Positions 14,644 to 22,066 of a stretch of DNA of 25,887 nt are shown here, one piece after another (position 1 is the stretch's first letter; each line of letters starts with the position of its first letter). The notes below the pieces were generated by a model that saw nothing but the letters and a program-made list of their open reading frames with translations, did no database searches and was not told the origin of the DNA. Origin of the DNA: Clostridium sp. CAG:710 (GTDB taxonomy: Bacteria > Bacillota_I > Bacilli_A > RF39 > UBA660); assembly GCA_000432595.1 (NCBI GenBank), contig HF996846.1:146-26032 (forward strand). Reading direction: 5' to 3'. A program made the translations under genes and the position numbers.

Positions 14644-14711
14644 ACATTTACGTAAATATTGAATTTATGTATTCATATTACTTAAAAGTAATAGTGAAGT
14701 TAAAAATTCTA

Positions 14712-14720
14712 TGATAAAAT
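14712..14720 (+). promoter_or_regulatory. Extended -10 promoter of the small membrane protein gene
   Basis: TGATAAAAT, 40 bases before ATG 14761. The 14489-14760 gap holds the Nudix terminator, the right repeat, the 14613 terminator and this promoter, and no gene that I can see. Confidence 0.55.
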
Positions 14721-14760
14721 ATATTTGAAAAGATTTATATAAAATAAGGAGGAAAATAAA

Positions 14761-15270
14761 ATGGATTTTAAAAATATTGTATTAAGTTTTTCAAATGCTA
14801 AACTAGCTAGTGGGAAATTTAGACCCAAATTTAATAAGTTTTCAATTGTAGTTACAGTCTTACTTTTTATACTACTAGGGGGAACATCAATAGGACTTAT
14901 CTATGCTTTACTAAGTTTAAATCTTGATCTTATATTAACATGTGGATGTGGAATATTTGGATTAATGTATATTATATTGATAAATCCATATACTCAAAAC
15001 AAAAATAATTATTACATTGAATTTGAAAGTGAGAATTCATTAGCAAATTTCAAACTATATTACAAGAATAAATTAGTTAATATCAAATACAAAATCGATA
15101 ACAATGGAAAAATTGCTTTTGCTAATAATGAGAGTAAATTAAGTTGTGTTTCATATGCAGATGGAACAAAAATGTCTAAATTAACAAAATTTAGGGTAAT
15201 GAATTATTTTATAAAATGGTTAAATGATTATAACTTAATATCAGATGAAATAACAACAACAATTGAATAA
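14761..15270 (+). CDS. Two-helix membrane protein of unknown function
   Basis: A 169-residue protein, not recognised. A short polar N-terminus ('KLASGKFRPKFNK') is followed by two membrane helices (about 28-52 and 55-76) joined by a tight turn. A soluble domain of about 90 residues with beta character follows ('NNYYIEFESENSLANFKLYYKNKLVNIKYKI', 'DNNGKIAFANNESKLSCVSYADGTKMS'), ending in a helix. The layout resembles bacterial PH-like or YcxB-type membrane proteins, but I cannot show homology. AAGGAGG precedes ATG 14761. It has its own promoter and terminator, so it is monocistronic. Confidence 0.7.
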   Translation: MDFKNIVLSFSNAKLASGKFRPKFNKFSIVVTVLLFILLGGTSIGLIYALLSLNLDLILTCGCGIFGLMYIILINPYTQNKNNYYIEFESENSLANFKLYYKNKLVNIKYKIDNNGKIAFANNESKLSCVSYADGTKMSKLTKFRVMNYFIKWLNDYNLISDEITTTIE

Positions 15271-15297
15271 TAAAAAACTTAAAAAAGAATATTACTC

Positions 15298-15327
15298 AAA
15301 CACTTTTAAGTGTTTTTTCTTTTTTTA
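15298..15327 (+). terminator. Terminator of the membrane protein gene
   Basis: AAACACTT (15298-15305) pairs with AAGTGTTT (15308-15315), then a T run broken by one C up to 15327. The apparent two-base loop means the innermost pairs open. Confidence 0.8.
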
Positions 15328-15341
15328 AAAGAAAACTTTAA

Positions 15342-15370
15342 TTGTAAAAAGCATATAAAAGTAGTACAAT
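15342..15370 (+). promoter_or_regulatory. Promoter of the vanZ-like to recO gene run
   Basis: TTGTAA (15342-15347), 17-base spacer, TACAAT (15365-15370), 23 bases before ATG 15394. The following genes overlap or nearly touch up to era, so this promoter may drive the whole unit. Confidence 0.7.
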
Positions 15371-15393
15371 AATTACAGAAGAGGAGATTTTGT

Positions 15394-16014
15394 ATGGCAA
15401 GTGAAATGTGGAAATCATTAGATAATACTTTTACTGATGTTTTAGAAATGACATGGCCTATGATACTTATATCTGTTGTGTTACTTTCATCAATTAGGTT
15501 GTCTTATCTTTTAAAAAGCAAAAAACCTTTTGTATTACATAAAGAATTATTAACTCTTTTCTTTATAATTTATATATTATGTTTATTCCAAGTTGTGACA
15601 TTTCAAGATATTAATAGTCTTGGCAGTAATAACTTTATACCATTTAGAGAAATTACAAGGTATACTTTTGGCAGTAGATTATTTATAAAAAATATAATTG
15701 GTAATATGCTTATGTTTATCCCATATGGATTCTTTGTTGCATATTATAGCAAAATTGATGACTGGAAACATTCATTTTGTTTAGTATTAATTGCATCATT
15801 AGTTATTGAATCTACTCAACTTGCGATTGGTAGAGTATTTGATGTTGATGATATTATCCTAAATGTAGTAGGAGGAATGGTTGGTTACTTTATGTATAAA
15901 TTTTTTAATAAACTTGCAGATACTTGCCCTAAGATATTTAAATCTCAAATATTTTTAGATATTATAACAATAATATGCTTTATAGCGTTTTCAGTATATA
16001 TATTATGGAGGTAA
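15394..16014 (+). CDS. VanZ-like family membrane protein
   Basis: A 206-residue protein with about five membrane helices (22-40, 51-69, 100-118, 127-146, 185-204). Conserved VanZ-family blocks are 'NFIPFREI' (80-87), 'NIIGNMLMFIPYGFF' (100-114) and 'ESTQLAIGRVFDVDDIILNVVGG' (139-161). VanZ gives low-level teicoplanin resistance in enterococci; most family members have unknown roles in the cell envelope, so this is no sign of glycopeptide resistance here. GAGGAG precedes the ATG. The ybeY gene starts one base after its stop codon. Confidence 0.85.
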   Translation: MASEMWKSLDNTFTDVLEMTWPMILISVVLLSSIRLSYLLKSKKPFVLHKELLTLFFIIYILCLFQVVTFQDINSLGSNNFIPFREITRYTFGSRLFIKNIIGNMLMFIPYGFFVAYYSKIDDWKHSFCLVLIASLVIESTQLAIGRVFDVDDIILNVVGGMVGYFMYKFFNKLADTCPKIFKSQIFLDIITIICFIAFSVYILWR

Positions 16015-16015
16015 C

Positions 16016-16465
16016 ATGGAAATAGGAATATTTAATCAAACAAATGAAAAGCTTGATAAAGAATTAGATGAATTAAAGGATATGTTGAGTGACTTCTGTA
16101 AAAGAGAAGACCTTGGTAATGTAATATTTAATATTATAATTATTGATAATCCTACAATTCATAAAATTAATAAAGAATATAGAGATAAAGATGCTCCTAC
16201 TGATGTAATTAGCTTTGCATTAGAAGATGATAAAACAGTAATAGAACCAGATGGGGTTAGAATACTTGGCGATATATATATATCAATTGATAAAGTACAT
16301 GAACAAGCTTTAGAATATGGCCATTCATTTAAAAGAGAACTTAGTTTTCTTGCAGTTCATGGATTACTTCACTTATTAGGCTATGATCACATGGAAAAAA
16401 GTGATGAGGAAGTAATGTTCAAAAAGCAAGAGGAGGTTCTTAACTATTATGAAATATATAAATAA
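16016..16465 (+). CDS. ybeY: Endoribonuclease YbeY (rRNA maturation)
   Basis: A 149-residue protein with the metal-binding signature 'HGLLHLLGYDH' (115-125; His115, His119, His125) and the family block 'YRDKDAPTDVISFAL' (55-69). YbeY acts in 16S rRNA 3' processing and 70S quality control. GGAGGT overlaps the end of the vanZ-like gene. Its last 17 bases overlap dgkA. The ybeY-dgkA-cdd-era order is classic in Firmicutes. Confidence 0.95.
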   Translation: MEIGIFNQTNEKLDKELDELKDMLSDFCKREDLGNVIFNIIIIDNPTIHKINKEYRDKDAPTDVISFALEDDKTVIEPDGVRILGDIYISIDKVHEQALEYGHSFKRELSFLAVHGLLHLLGYDHMEKSDEEVMFKKQEEVLNYYEIYK

Positions 16466-16838
16466 AAAGAATAAGAGCCTTAAGGATAGCTTTTATCATG
16501 CATATGAAGGTATTTGTTATACCGTTATAAGAGAAAGAAATATGCATATACACATTATAATGGCACTACTTGTAATACTAGGTGGGGCTATATTTCAAAT
16601 TTCATATGAAGAATGGTTAGTATGCTTAATCCTAATTGCTCTTGTTATATCATTAGAACTTTTAAATACAGCTATTGAATCAGTTGTAGATTTAATAACT
16701 ACTAATGATAATCCACTTGCTAAAGTCGCTAAAGATTCCGCAGCTGGTGCTGTTTTAGTAAGTGCTATAATATCTGCAGTAATAGGTGTTGTTATATTTT
16801 TACCTAAAATATTAGATTTTATATCAAGGAGTTTATAA
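16449..16838 (+). CDS. dgkA: Undecaprenol/diacylglycerol kinase (DgkA family)
   Basis: A 129-residue membrane protein with three helices and the family signature 'ELLNTAIESVVDL' (70-82; Glu70, Asn73, Glu77) plus 'AKDSAAGAVL' (94-103). In Gram-positive bacteria this family phosphorylates undecaprenol and so feeds the lipid carrier for wall synthesis. The amphipathic N-terminus 'SLKDSFYHAYEGICYTVIRERNMHIH' is typical. It overlaps ybeY by 17 bases and uses AGGAGGT inside that gene, so translation is coupled. Confidence 0.92.
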   Translation: MKYINKKNKSLKDSFYHAYEGICYTVIRERNMHIHIIMALLVILGGAIFQISYEEWLVCLILIALVISLELLNTAIESVVDLITTNDNPLAKVAKDSAAGAVLVSAIISAVIGVVIFLPKILDFISRSL

Positions 16839-16839
16839 T

Positions 16840-17226
16840 ATGAGAGATAGATTAAAAGAATTACTTAATAATAGTTATGCACCATACTCTAATTTTAGAG
16901 TTTCTGCAGTTGTAGTTATGAAAGATGGAACATCATTTAACGGAGTTAATGTTGAAAACGCTGCATATGGTTCTTCAATATGCGCAGAACGTAGCGCTAT
17001 ACTTGCTGCTATATCAAATGGATATAAAAAGAATGATTTTGATAAACTATATGTAATGTGTGATAATGAAAAAGTTGGTATGCCTTGTTTTGCATGTAGA
17101 CAAGTAATATTAGAACTTTTCGATAAAGATAGTACCATCACATGTATGAATCCCTATGAAGATGAAATAACATTAAGTGTTAAAGATTTATGCCCATATC
17201 CATTTGATAGTGAGGATTTAAAATGA
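16840..17226 (+). CDS. cdd: Cytidine deaminase
   Basis: A 128-residue zinc deaminase of the homotetrameric type. Zinc and catalytic residues are 'CAE' (48-50) and 'PCFAC' (82-86; Cys83, Cys86). 'YAPYSNFRVSAVV' (13-25) and 'NGVNVENAAYGSSICAERSA' (34-53) form the nucleoside pocket. It converts cytidine and deoxycytidine to the uridine forms in pyrimidine salvage. It begins one base after the dgkA stop, and its last four bases (ATGA) overlap era. Confidence 0.95.
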   Translation: MRDRLKELLNNSYAPYSNFRVSAVVVMKDGTSFNGVNVENAAYGSSICAERSAILAAISNGYKKNDFDKLYVMCDNEKVGMPCFACRQVILELFDKDSTITCMNPYEDEITLSVKDLCPYPFDSEDLK

Positions 17227-18110
17227 AAAGTGGATTTGTTAGCTTAGTCGGAAGACCAAATGTAGGGAAAAGTACACTTCTTAACAACATCCTTGGTTAT
17301 AAAATTGCTATTACTTCCAATGTCGCAGGTACTACTAGAAATGTAATACAAGGAATTTATAATGATGAAGATAGTCAAATTATATTTATAGATACTCCCG
17401 GAATTCATAAACCTAAAAACAAACTTGGCACTTACCTTAATAGAAAAGCCTATACTATGGCAGATGATGTTGATATTATTTTGTTCTTAGTAGATGCAAA
17501 AAGTGGTTTTGGTAAAGGAGATAAATTTATTTTAGAAAGAATTAAAGAGATGAATAAAACAGTATTTTTAGTTCTTAATAAAGTTGATCAAGTAAGAAAA
17601 GATGAATTACTTGGTATAATAGATAAGTATAAAGATTTATATGACTTTGATGAAATAATTCCTCTTTCAGCATTAAATGGAGATAATGTAGGAGAACTTA
17701 TTACTACTTTGAAAAAATATTTAAATAGTGATGTTAAATATTATGAGGATGATACAATCACTAATGTTAGTCGTAATTTTATAATTGCTGAAATGGTTAG
17801 AGAAAAAGTACTTAGATTAACTAAAGAAGAAGTTCCTCATACAGTTACATGTTTAACTGAAGAATATGAAGAAGAGGATAACATCATAAATGTTGGAGTA
17901 TTAATAATTGTTGATAGAGAAAACCTAAAGAAAATCTTAATTGGTAAACAAGGTAAGATGATAAAAGAAATAGGGCAAGAAGCTAGAATTGATATAGAAA
18001 ACTTCTTAGGCAAAAAAGTATATCTAACAACATATGTAAAAGTTATTAATAATTGGAGAGATAGAGAAAAATATTTAAAAGAATTTGGACTTAATGAATT
18101 AGAATTTTGA
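17223..18110 (+). CDS. era: GTPase Era (ribosome assembly)
   Basis: A 295-residue protein. GTPase motifs: G1 'GRPNVGKS' (10-17), G3 'DTPG' (57-60), G4 'NKVD' (119-122), G5 'SAL' (149-151). The Era-specific C-terminal KH domain has 'REKVLRLTKEEVPH' (193-206) and 'ILIGKQGKMIKEIGQEAR' with GKQG at 241-244, which binds the 3' end of 16S rRNA. Length is usual for the family. The start overlaps the cdd stop (ATGA). yqzL and recO follow, as in Bacillus. Confidence 0.96.
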   Translation: MKSGFVSLVGRPNVGKSTLLNNILGYKIAITSNVAGTTRNVIQGIYNDEDSQIIFIDTPGIHKPKNKLGTYLNRKAYTMADDVDIILFLVDAKSGFGKGDKFILERIKEMNKTVFLVLNKVDQVRKDELLGIIDKYKDLYDFDEIIPLSALNGDNVGELITTLKKYLNSDVKYYEDDTITNVSRNFIIAEMVREKVLRLTKEEVPHTVTCLTEEYEEEDNIINVGVLIIVDRENLKKILIGKQGKMIKEIGQEARIDIENFLGKKVYLTTYVKVINNWRDREKYLKEFGLNELEF

Positions 18111-18152
18111 TTAAAATAGATTATTATTTCACATTATATTAATGGTGATAAT

Positions 18153-18275
18153 ATGAAAGAATTAGTCTGGGAAATATTTAAGAAAACAGGAGATATAAGA
18201 TATTATCTCCTTTCTAAAAATCTTGAAGGTGATAGTAATGCAGACAAGAAAAGTAGAGGCAATAGTAGTAAATGA
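18153..18275 (+). CDS. yqzL: YqzL-like small protein
   Basis: A 40-residue ORF: 'MKELVWEIFKKTGDIRYYLL' and then a polar tail. The N-terminus matches the YqzL family (small proteins of about 45 residues with W-x-x-F-x-x-T-G-x-I-x-x-Y-L-L), and the position between era and recO is exactly that of Bacillus subtilis yqzL. GGTGATA precedes the ATG. The last 38 bases overlap the recO start in another frame, so the C-terminal tail is unlike the family, perhaps because it must also encode recO. Function unknown. Confidence 0.75.
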   Translation: MKELVWEIFKKTGDIRYYLLSKNLEGDSNADKKSRGNSSK

Positions 18276-18966
18276 AACTAACTATAGTGAATCTAGTAAA
18301 ATTTTAGGACTTTATACTAAAGAATTGGGGCTTATTAGTGTTATATCTAAAGGCTGTAAAAGATTAAAAAGTCCATTAAGAGTTGGAAGCTCTAAACTTG
18401 CATATGGTGAATATATCATTTCATATAAAAGTGAAGGATTATCTACCTTAGTATCTGTTGATATATTAGATAGTTTTAAAAATATTTTATTTGATATAAA
18501 AAATGTTAGTTATGCTACTTATATACTAGAACTTTCTACACAGGTAGCTAAACAAAATAGCGATAGTGAGATTTTTACACTTTTAATTTCTTCATTAAAA
18601 AAGATAAATGAAGGGTTAGACCCCAAAATTATAACTTTAATTCATGAGGTACAATGCTTAAAATATCTTGGTATTGATATAATGGTTGATGCATGCACCA
18701 ACTGTGGTTCTACTAATGATATAGTAACATTAAATAGTGAAAAAGGCGGATATATCTGTAAAGAATGTTATGAAAATGAAAAAATTGTAGATGAAAAAAC
18801 ACTAAAGGTAATAAGGCTTTTTTATCATGTAGATATATCAAAAATAAGTAAACTTGAACTATCAAATATTACCATAAAAGAAATAAGTGACTTTTTAGAA
18901 GAGTATTATGATAGATATAGTGGATTATATCTAAAAAGTAAAAGTCTATTAAATATGATAGTTTAA
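18238..18966 (+). CDS. recO: DNA repair protein RecO
   Basis: A 242-residue protein with the RecO N-terminal OB fold ('VEAIVVNETNYSESSKILGLYTKELGLISVISKGCKR') and the zinc site C153-x2-C156 and C174-x2-C177 in the helical C-terminal domain. RecO loads RecA on SSB-coated DNA with RecR. The start is ATG 18238, six bases after AAGGTG; the earlier TTG 18223 and GTG 18229 lie in or before that site. It overlaps yqzL by 38 bases. A terminator follows at 18987. Confidence 0.92.
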   Translation: MQTRKVEAIVVNETNYSESSKILGLYTKELGLISVISKGCKRLKSPLRVGSSKLAYGEYIISYKSEGLSTLVSVDILDSFKNILFDIKNVSYATYILELSTQVAKQNSDSEIFTLLISSLKKINEGLDPKIITLIHEVQCLKYLGIDIMVDACTNCGSTNDIVTLNSEKGGYICKECYENEKIVDEKTLKVIRLFYHVDISKISKLELSNITIKEISDFLEEYYDRYSGLYLKSKSLLNMIV

Positions 18967-18986
18967 TGTAAATATATGTAAACAAG

Positions 18987-19014
18987 TGATATCAAAAATT
19001 GATATCATTTTTTT
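18987..19014 (+). terminator. Terminator after recO
   Basis: TGATATCA (18987-18994) pairs with TGATATCA (19000-19007), loop AAAAT, then seven T. Each arm is itself palindromic. The right arm also supplies the -35 of the next gene. Confidence 0.85.
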
Positions 19015-19027
19015 AAAGTGATATAAT
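18999..19027 (+). promoter_or_regulatory. Promoter embedded in the recO terminator
   Basis: TTGATA (18999-19004), 17-base spacer, TATAAT (19022-19027) with TG at the extended -10 position. The -35 sits in the terminator stem, so termination and initiation share bases. Confidence 0.8.
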
Positions 19028-19053
19028 CAACTTAGATAATAGGAGGTTATAAT

Positions 19054-20016
19054 ATGGAAGAAAAGAATAAAAGTGTTAAAAATGTTAAAGTAAATCCAGA
19101 GATTGTTAAAAAGAATTTCCAATATAAATTAAAACGAGCAGTTGCAATAGTGGGAACTGTTATTGTGATTGGTAGTGGAATGGGTATACATTTTTCAAGA
19201 GAAAAAGATAAGGAAAATGTTAATTCTTATTTGAGTGGTATTTCAGTATCTGAATCAATTTCAGAGTATGAGCAATTAAAACAAATAAAAATAGAAGATA
19301 TTAAAGATTGGCTTGAAATATCTGAAGATTCAATTAAATATGAAGATAAAGTAGTAAAGGTTATAAAAGATAACACTGATTATGAATTAGATGAATTACC
19401 TACAGGTAGTCTAGAGGAATATAAAAAAGCGGTAAAAGAATTTAATGATATGAAAGATCCTTCAACAGTAAAAGAAAAAGAAAAAAAACTAAAAGCGGCT
19501 ATTACAATAGCTAAATGTGCTCAAGATGCTAATGAAAAATTAAGAAAATATGGTTATGATTTAGGGGAAGAAACATTACGACTACTAAAAGAAGATTTTC
19601 GTAAGCATTCAAACATCGAAGGTTTAAAACTAAGCGAAATAAAGGTTAAAGTCCCATCTGATTCTCTAAAAGAAGCCTATATAAGTATGGAAGAGAGAAA
19701 TCTTTATTATGAATTTAATGGTGGATATGTATTGCAGGTTGCTAGTTCTATTGGAGCGGTACAAAGTGCAAGACGTGGTGAAAGTAAAGAAAGTGATGTA
19801 TTTGGGTACAATAAGGATAGAACAGAAGTAATAAAAAATACGTATGAAGCATATATGTTTTTAGCAGCCGGTTATACAACTGAAGAACAATGGAATATTA
19901 CAGATCCAAAGTCATATGCTGTCACTGATAAACATTATAAGTGTAAAACTAGAGATTTAAATGAGATAATAAAATCATCAAAAGAAGCCAATCTAACAGA
20001 AGGAAGAAGCAGATAG
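19054..20016 (+). CDS. Single-pass, probably exported protein of unknown function
   Basis: A 320-residue protein, not recognised. A basic cytoplasmic N-terminus (1-27) is followed by one membrane helix (28-46) and a long acidic/basic helical region outside, with 'SVSESISEYEQLKQIKIEDIKDWLEISEDS', 'EYKKAVKEFNDMKD' and a coiled-coil-like 'KEKEKKLKAAITIAKCAQDANEKLRKYGYDLGEETLRLLK'. The C-terminal third ('YYEFNGGYVLQVASSIGAVQSARRGE', 'TYEAYMFLAAGYTTEEQWNI') is more ordered. No lipobox, sorting signal or catalytic motif is visible. AGGAGGT precedes the start. It has its own strong promoter and terminator, which suggests steady expression. Confidence 0.72.
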   Translation: MEEKNKSVKNVKVNPEIVKKNFQYKLKRAVAIVGTVIVIGSGMGIHFSREKDKENVNSYLSGISVSESISEYEQLKQIKIEDIKDWLEISEDSIKYEDKVVKVIKDNTDYELDELPTGSLEEYKKAVKEFNDMKDPSTVKEKEKKLKAAITIAKCAQDANEKLRKYGYDLGEETLRLLKEDFRKHSNIEGLKLSEIKVKVPSDSLKEAYISMEERNLYYEFNGGYVLQVASSIGAVQSARRGESKESDVFGYNKDRTEVIKNTYEAYMFLAAGYTTEEQWNITDPKSYAVTDKHYKCKTRDLNEIIKSSKEANLTEGRSR

Positions 20017-20026
20017 CTTCTTTTTT
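20004..20026 (+). terminator. Terminator of the exported protein gene
   Basis: AAGAAGC (20004-20010) pairs with GCTTCTT (20016-20022), loop AGATA, then T to 20026. The stop codon TAG is in the loop. Confidence 0.82.
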
Positions 20027-20036
20027 CTTAAAATAC

Positions 20037-20065
20037 TTGCATTCTACATCTAAATGTGGTACTAT
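20037..20065 (+). promoter_or_regulatory. rplS promoter and leader
   Basis: TTGCAT (20037-20042), 17-base spacer, TACTAT (20060-20065) with TGG just before it. The leader is about 80 bases, starts near AGTTGAAAAACT (a 4-bp hairpin with a GAAA loop) and then has three TTGAAAT-like repeats. Ribosomal protein leaders for L19 are known in Firmicutes, but I cannot match a consensus here. Confidence 0.65.
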
Positions 20066-20152
20066 TTACTAGTTGAAAAACTTAATCCGCTGAAATTGAA
20101 ATGTTGAAATACTATATTTTATGATTAAAAAAAATAAAAAAGGAGAGATATC

Positions 20153-20500
20153 ATGGCAAACGTAATTGATAAAATTACTGAAAAACAAATGAATCCTAAT
20201 GTTCCTGAATTTAGAGTAGGAGATACTGTTAGGGTTGACGTTAAAATCGTCGAAGGAAAAAGAGAAAGAATCCAAGCTTTTGAAGGTGTTGTAATAGCAC
20301 GTAAAGGTGCTGGAATTTCTGAAACATTTACTGTAAGAAAAGTATCTTACGGTGTTGGTGTAGAAAGAATATTCCCTGTTCATTCACCAAGCATAGCTAA
20401 CATTGTTGTAGTTAAGAAAGGTAAAGTAAGACGTGCTAAATTAAATTTCTTAAGAAACATAGTTGGTCAATACAGAATTAAAGAAAGAGGACAAGAATAA
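20153..20500 (+). CDS. rplS: 50S ribosomal protein L19
   Basis: A 115-residue L19 with the usual blocks 'FRVGDTVRVDVKIVEG' , 'RIQAFEGVVIARKGAGISETFTVRKVSYGVGVERIFPVHSP' and 'RRAKLNFLR'. L19 sits at the 30S-50S interface. AGGAGAG precedes ATG. The usual partners rpsP, rimM and trmD are not upstream, so rplS is uncoupled here. Codon use is richer in C and G than in most of the window, as expected for a highly expressed gene. Confidence 0.97.
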   Translation: MANVIDKITEKQMNPNVPEFRVGDTVRVDVKIVEGKRERIQAFEGVVIARKGAGISETFTVRKVSYGVGVERIFPVHSPSIANIVVVKKGKVRRAKLNFLRNIVGQYRIKERGQE

Positions 20501-20519
20501 GGTAATTGCCTTATTTTTC
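20496..20519 (+). terminator. Terminator after rplS
   Basis: AATAAGG (20496-20502) pairs with CCTTATT (20509-20515), loop TAATTG, then T to 20518. It contains the rplS stop codon and leaves only 8 bases before the lepB start. Confidence 0.8.
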
Positions 20520-20526
20520 TTTATAT

Positions 20527-21039
20527 ATGAAAAAGTTTATTAAAGAAATATATCCATATGTGATAATAATTGTAGTTGCACTTTTAATAAAGAAATTTTT
20601 ATTCTCACCAATCCGTGTTGTTGGACCCTCAATGAATAATACATTATTAAATGGTGACATAATGATACTTGATAAAATATCTTATAGATTTAATAAGATT
20701 AAAAGATCTGATATAGTAGTTATTAAGACTAACAAAAATCTTATAATTAAAAGAGTAATTGCAATACCTGGTGATACACTTGAATATGGTAACAATACAT
20801 TAATATTAAATGGAAAAGAGAAAGATGAACCTTACTTATCCAAAGGCGTTACTACAGAAGATTTTAATTTAAAAGAATTAACTGGTTACGAAAAAGTTCC
20901 TGAAGGATATTACTTTGTTATGGGTGATAATAGAAGTGAGTCTGCGGATAGTAGAATGATTGGACTTATTCCAATTGAAAATATAGAGGGTCATGCTAGA
21001 TATACAATTTTTCCACTTAATAGGTTTGGAAGCAAATAG
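20527..21039 (+). CDS. lepB: Signal peptidase I
   Basis: A 170-residue signal peptidase. The N-terminal anchor (8-25) is followed by the catalytic Ser35 in 'VVGPSMNNTL' and the general-base Lys75 in 'LIIKRVIAIPGD', and box E 'GDNRSESADSR'. It removes signal peptides at the outer face of the membrane. The start is ATG 20527, since 'MKKFIKEIYPYVII' is a normal start for the family; TTG 20506 would add seven residues from inside the rplS terminator. No Shine-Dalgarno site precedes ATG 20527: the only match, AAGG, is in the terminator stem. Translation may rely on the A/T-rich leader or on read-through from rplS. Confidence 0.92.
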   Translation: MKKFIKEIYPYVIIIVVALLIKKFLFSPIRVVGPSMNNTLLNGDIMILDKISYRFNKIKRSDIVVIKTNKNLIIKRVIAIPGDTLEYGNNTLILNGKEKDEPYLSKGVTTEDFNLKELTGYEKVPEGYYFVMGDNRSESADSRMIGLIPIENIEGHARYTIFPLNRFGSK

Positions 21040-21063
21040 ATACATTTTTGTATCTATTTTCTT
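21034..21063 (+). terminator. Terminator after lepB
   Basis: An 11-bp perfect stem (AAATAGATACA 21034-21044, TGTATCTATTT 21049-21059), loop TTTT, then a T run with one C. It holds the lepB stop codon. Confidence 0.88.
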
Positions 21064-21070
21064 TATGTTC

Positions 21071-21079
21071 TGATAAAAT
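21071..21079 (+). promoter_or_regulatory. Extended -10 promoter of the ATP-grasp gene run
   Basis: TGATAAAAT, 18 bases before ATG 21098. No well-spaced -35. Confidence 0.6.
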
Positions 21080-21097
21080 AATTTGTAGGTGATTACT

Positions 21098-22033
21098 ATG
21101 ATTAAATCAAATAATTATTTTCCTAGAATAATTAAAGAAATCTGTAATGAATTAGATATCAATTATGAATTTCTATCAAAAGATTGGATAATAAAATTAA
21201 GTAAAGATGAAAAAATCAGATTTATTAGTGGGTATAAATTTGATTTACTAAATCATGCGAGTGGTATATGCTTTGATGATAAATATGCAACATATGAAGT
21301 TCTAAATTCCATTGGAGCAAGTACTGTTAAACACGATATTATATATAGAGCTACCAATAAAAATAGTTATGCTAATGATTGCAAGGGACTTGAATACTTA
21401 ATTGAACTGTTTAATAAGTATAAGAGAAATATAGTTTTAAAAGTAAATAATGGTACATGTGGAATTGACGTTTACCACATAACAAGTATTAATGATTTAA
21501 AAGACAAATACAACCTACTTATTTCTAAGAATTACTCCCTAAGCGTTTGCCCTTTTTATGAAATTGAAAACGAGTATAGGGCGATCATTCTAAATGGTGA
21601 GGTTAAACTACTATATAAAAAAATAAAACCTGTTGTTACAGGAGACTCAATAAAAACTATTAAAGAACTACTTATAGATTTCAATAATGATTATTTTAAA
21701 AATTATGATGATGATAATAAAGATGATGTACTACCATTAAATGAAACTTTTGAATATGATTGGAAATTTAATTTATCTAAAGGAGCAATTTCTTCTTTAG
21801 ATATTAATTATAATGATAAGGAAAATATAGATAATATAATAAAATTACTAAAGCCTATTATTAATAATGGATTTTGTAGTGTAGATATAATAAAAACTAA
21901 AGATAATAATTTTTATGTAATGGAAATAAATAGTGGAGTTATGATGCAAAACTTTATCAAACAAAATGAAAATGGTTACATGATAGCTAAGCTTATTTAT
22001 AAAGAAGCAATTATTGAAATGTTTAATAACTAA
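21098..22033 (+). CDS. ATP-grasp ligase-like protein
   Basis: A 311-residue protein of the ATP-grasp fold. Visible parts: 'FDDKYATYEVLNSIGAST' (59-76), ATP-binding Lys115 in 'NIVLKVNNGTCGIDVY', 'YEIENEYRAIILNGEV' (154-169), 'KPVVTGDSIKTIKELL' and 'FNLSKGAIS' (177-232, as in cyanophycin-synthetase-like members), and the metal-binding end 'FCSVDIIK' and 'VMEINSGVM' (Asp263, Glu276, Asn278). Such enzymes join a carboxylate to an amine or thiol with ATP. The start is ATG 21098, seven bases after AGGTGA; GTG 21089 is in that site. An HD gene follows after 33 bases and a Ham1-like gene after that. The substrate is unknown. Confidence 0.8.
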   Translation: MIKSNNYFPRIIKEICNELDINYEFLSKDWIIKLSKDEKIRFISGYKFDLLNHASGICFDDKYATYEVLNSIGASTVKHDIIYRATNKNSYANDCKGLEYLIELFNKYKRNIVLKVNNGTCGIDVYHITSINDLKDKYNLLISKNYSLSVCPFYEIENEYRAIILNGEVKLLYKKIKPVVTGDSIKTIKELLIDFNNDYFKNYDDDNKDDVLPLNETFEYDWKFNLSKGAISSLDINYNDKENIDNIIKLLKPIINNGFCSVDIIKTKDNNFYVMEINSGVMMQNFIKQNENGYMIAKLIYKEAIIEMFNN

Positions 22034-22066
22034 GTAGTCCAAATTTATATAAGAAAGGCGAGTATT

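Noticed and set aside
15394..16014. Glycopeptide resistance gene vanZ.
   Set aside because: Only family-level similarity; there are no van ligase or dehydrogenase genes, and most VanZ-like proteins are not resistance proteins.
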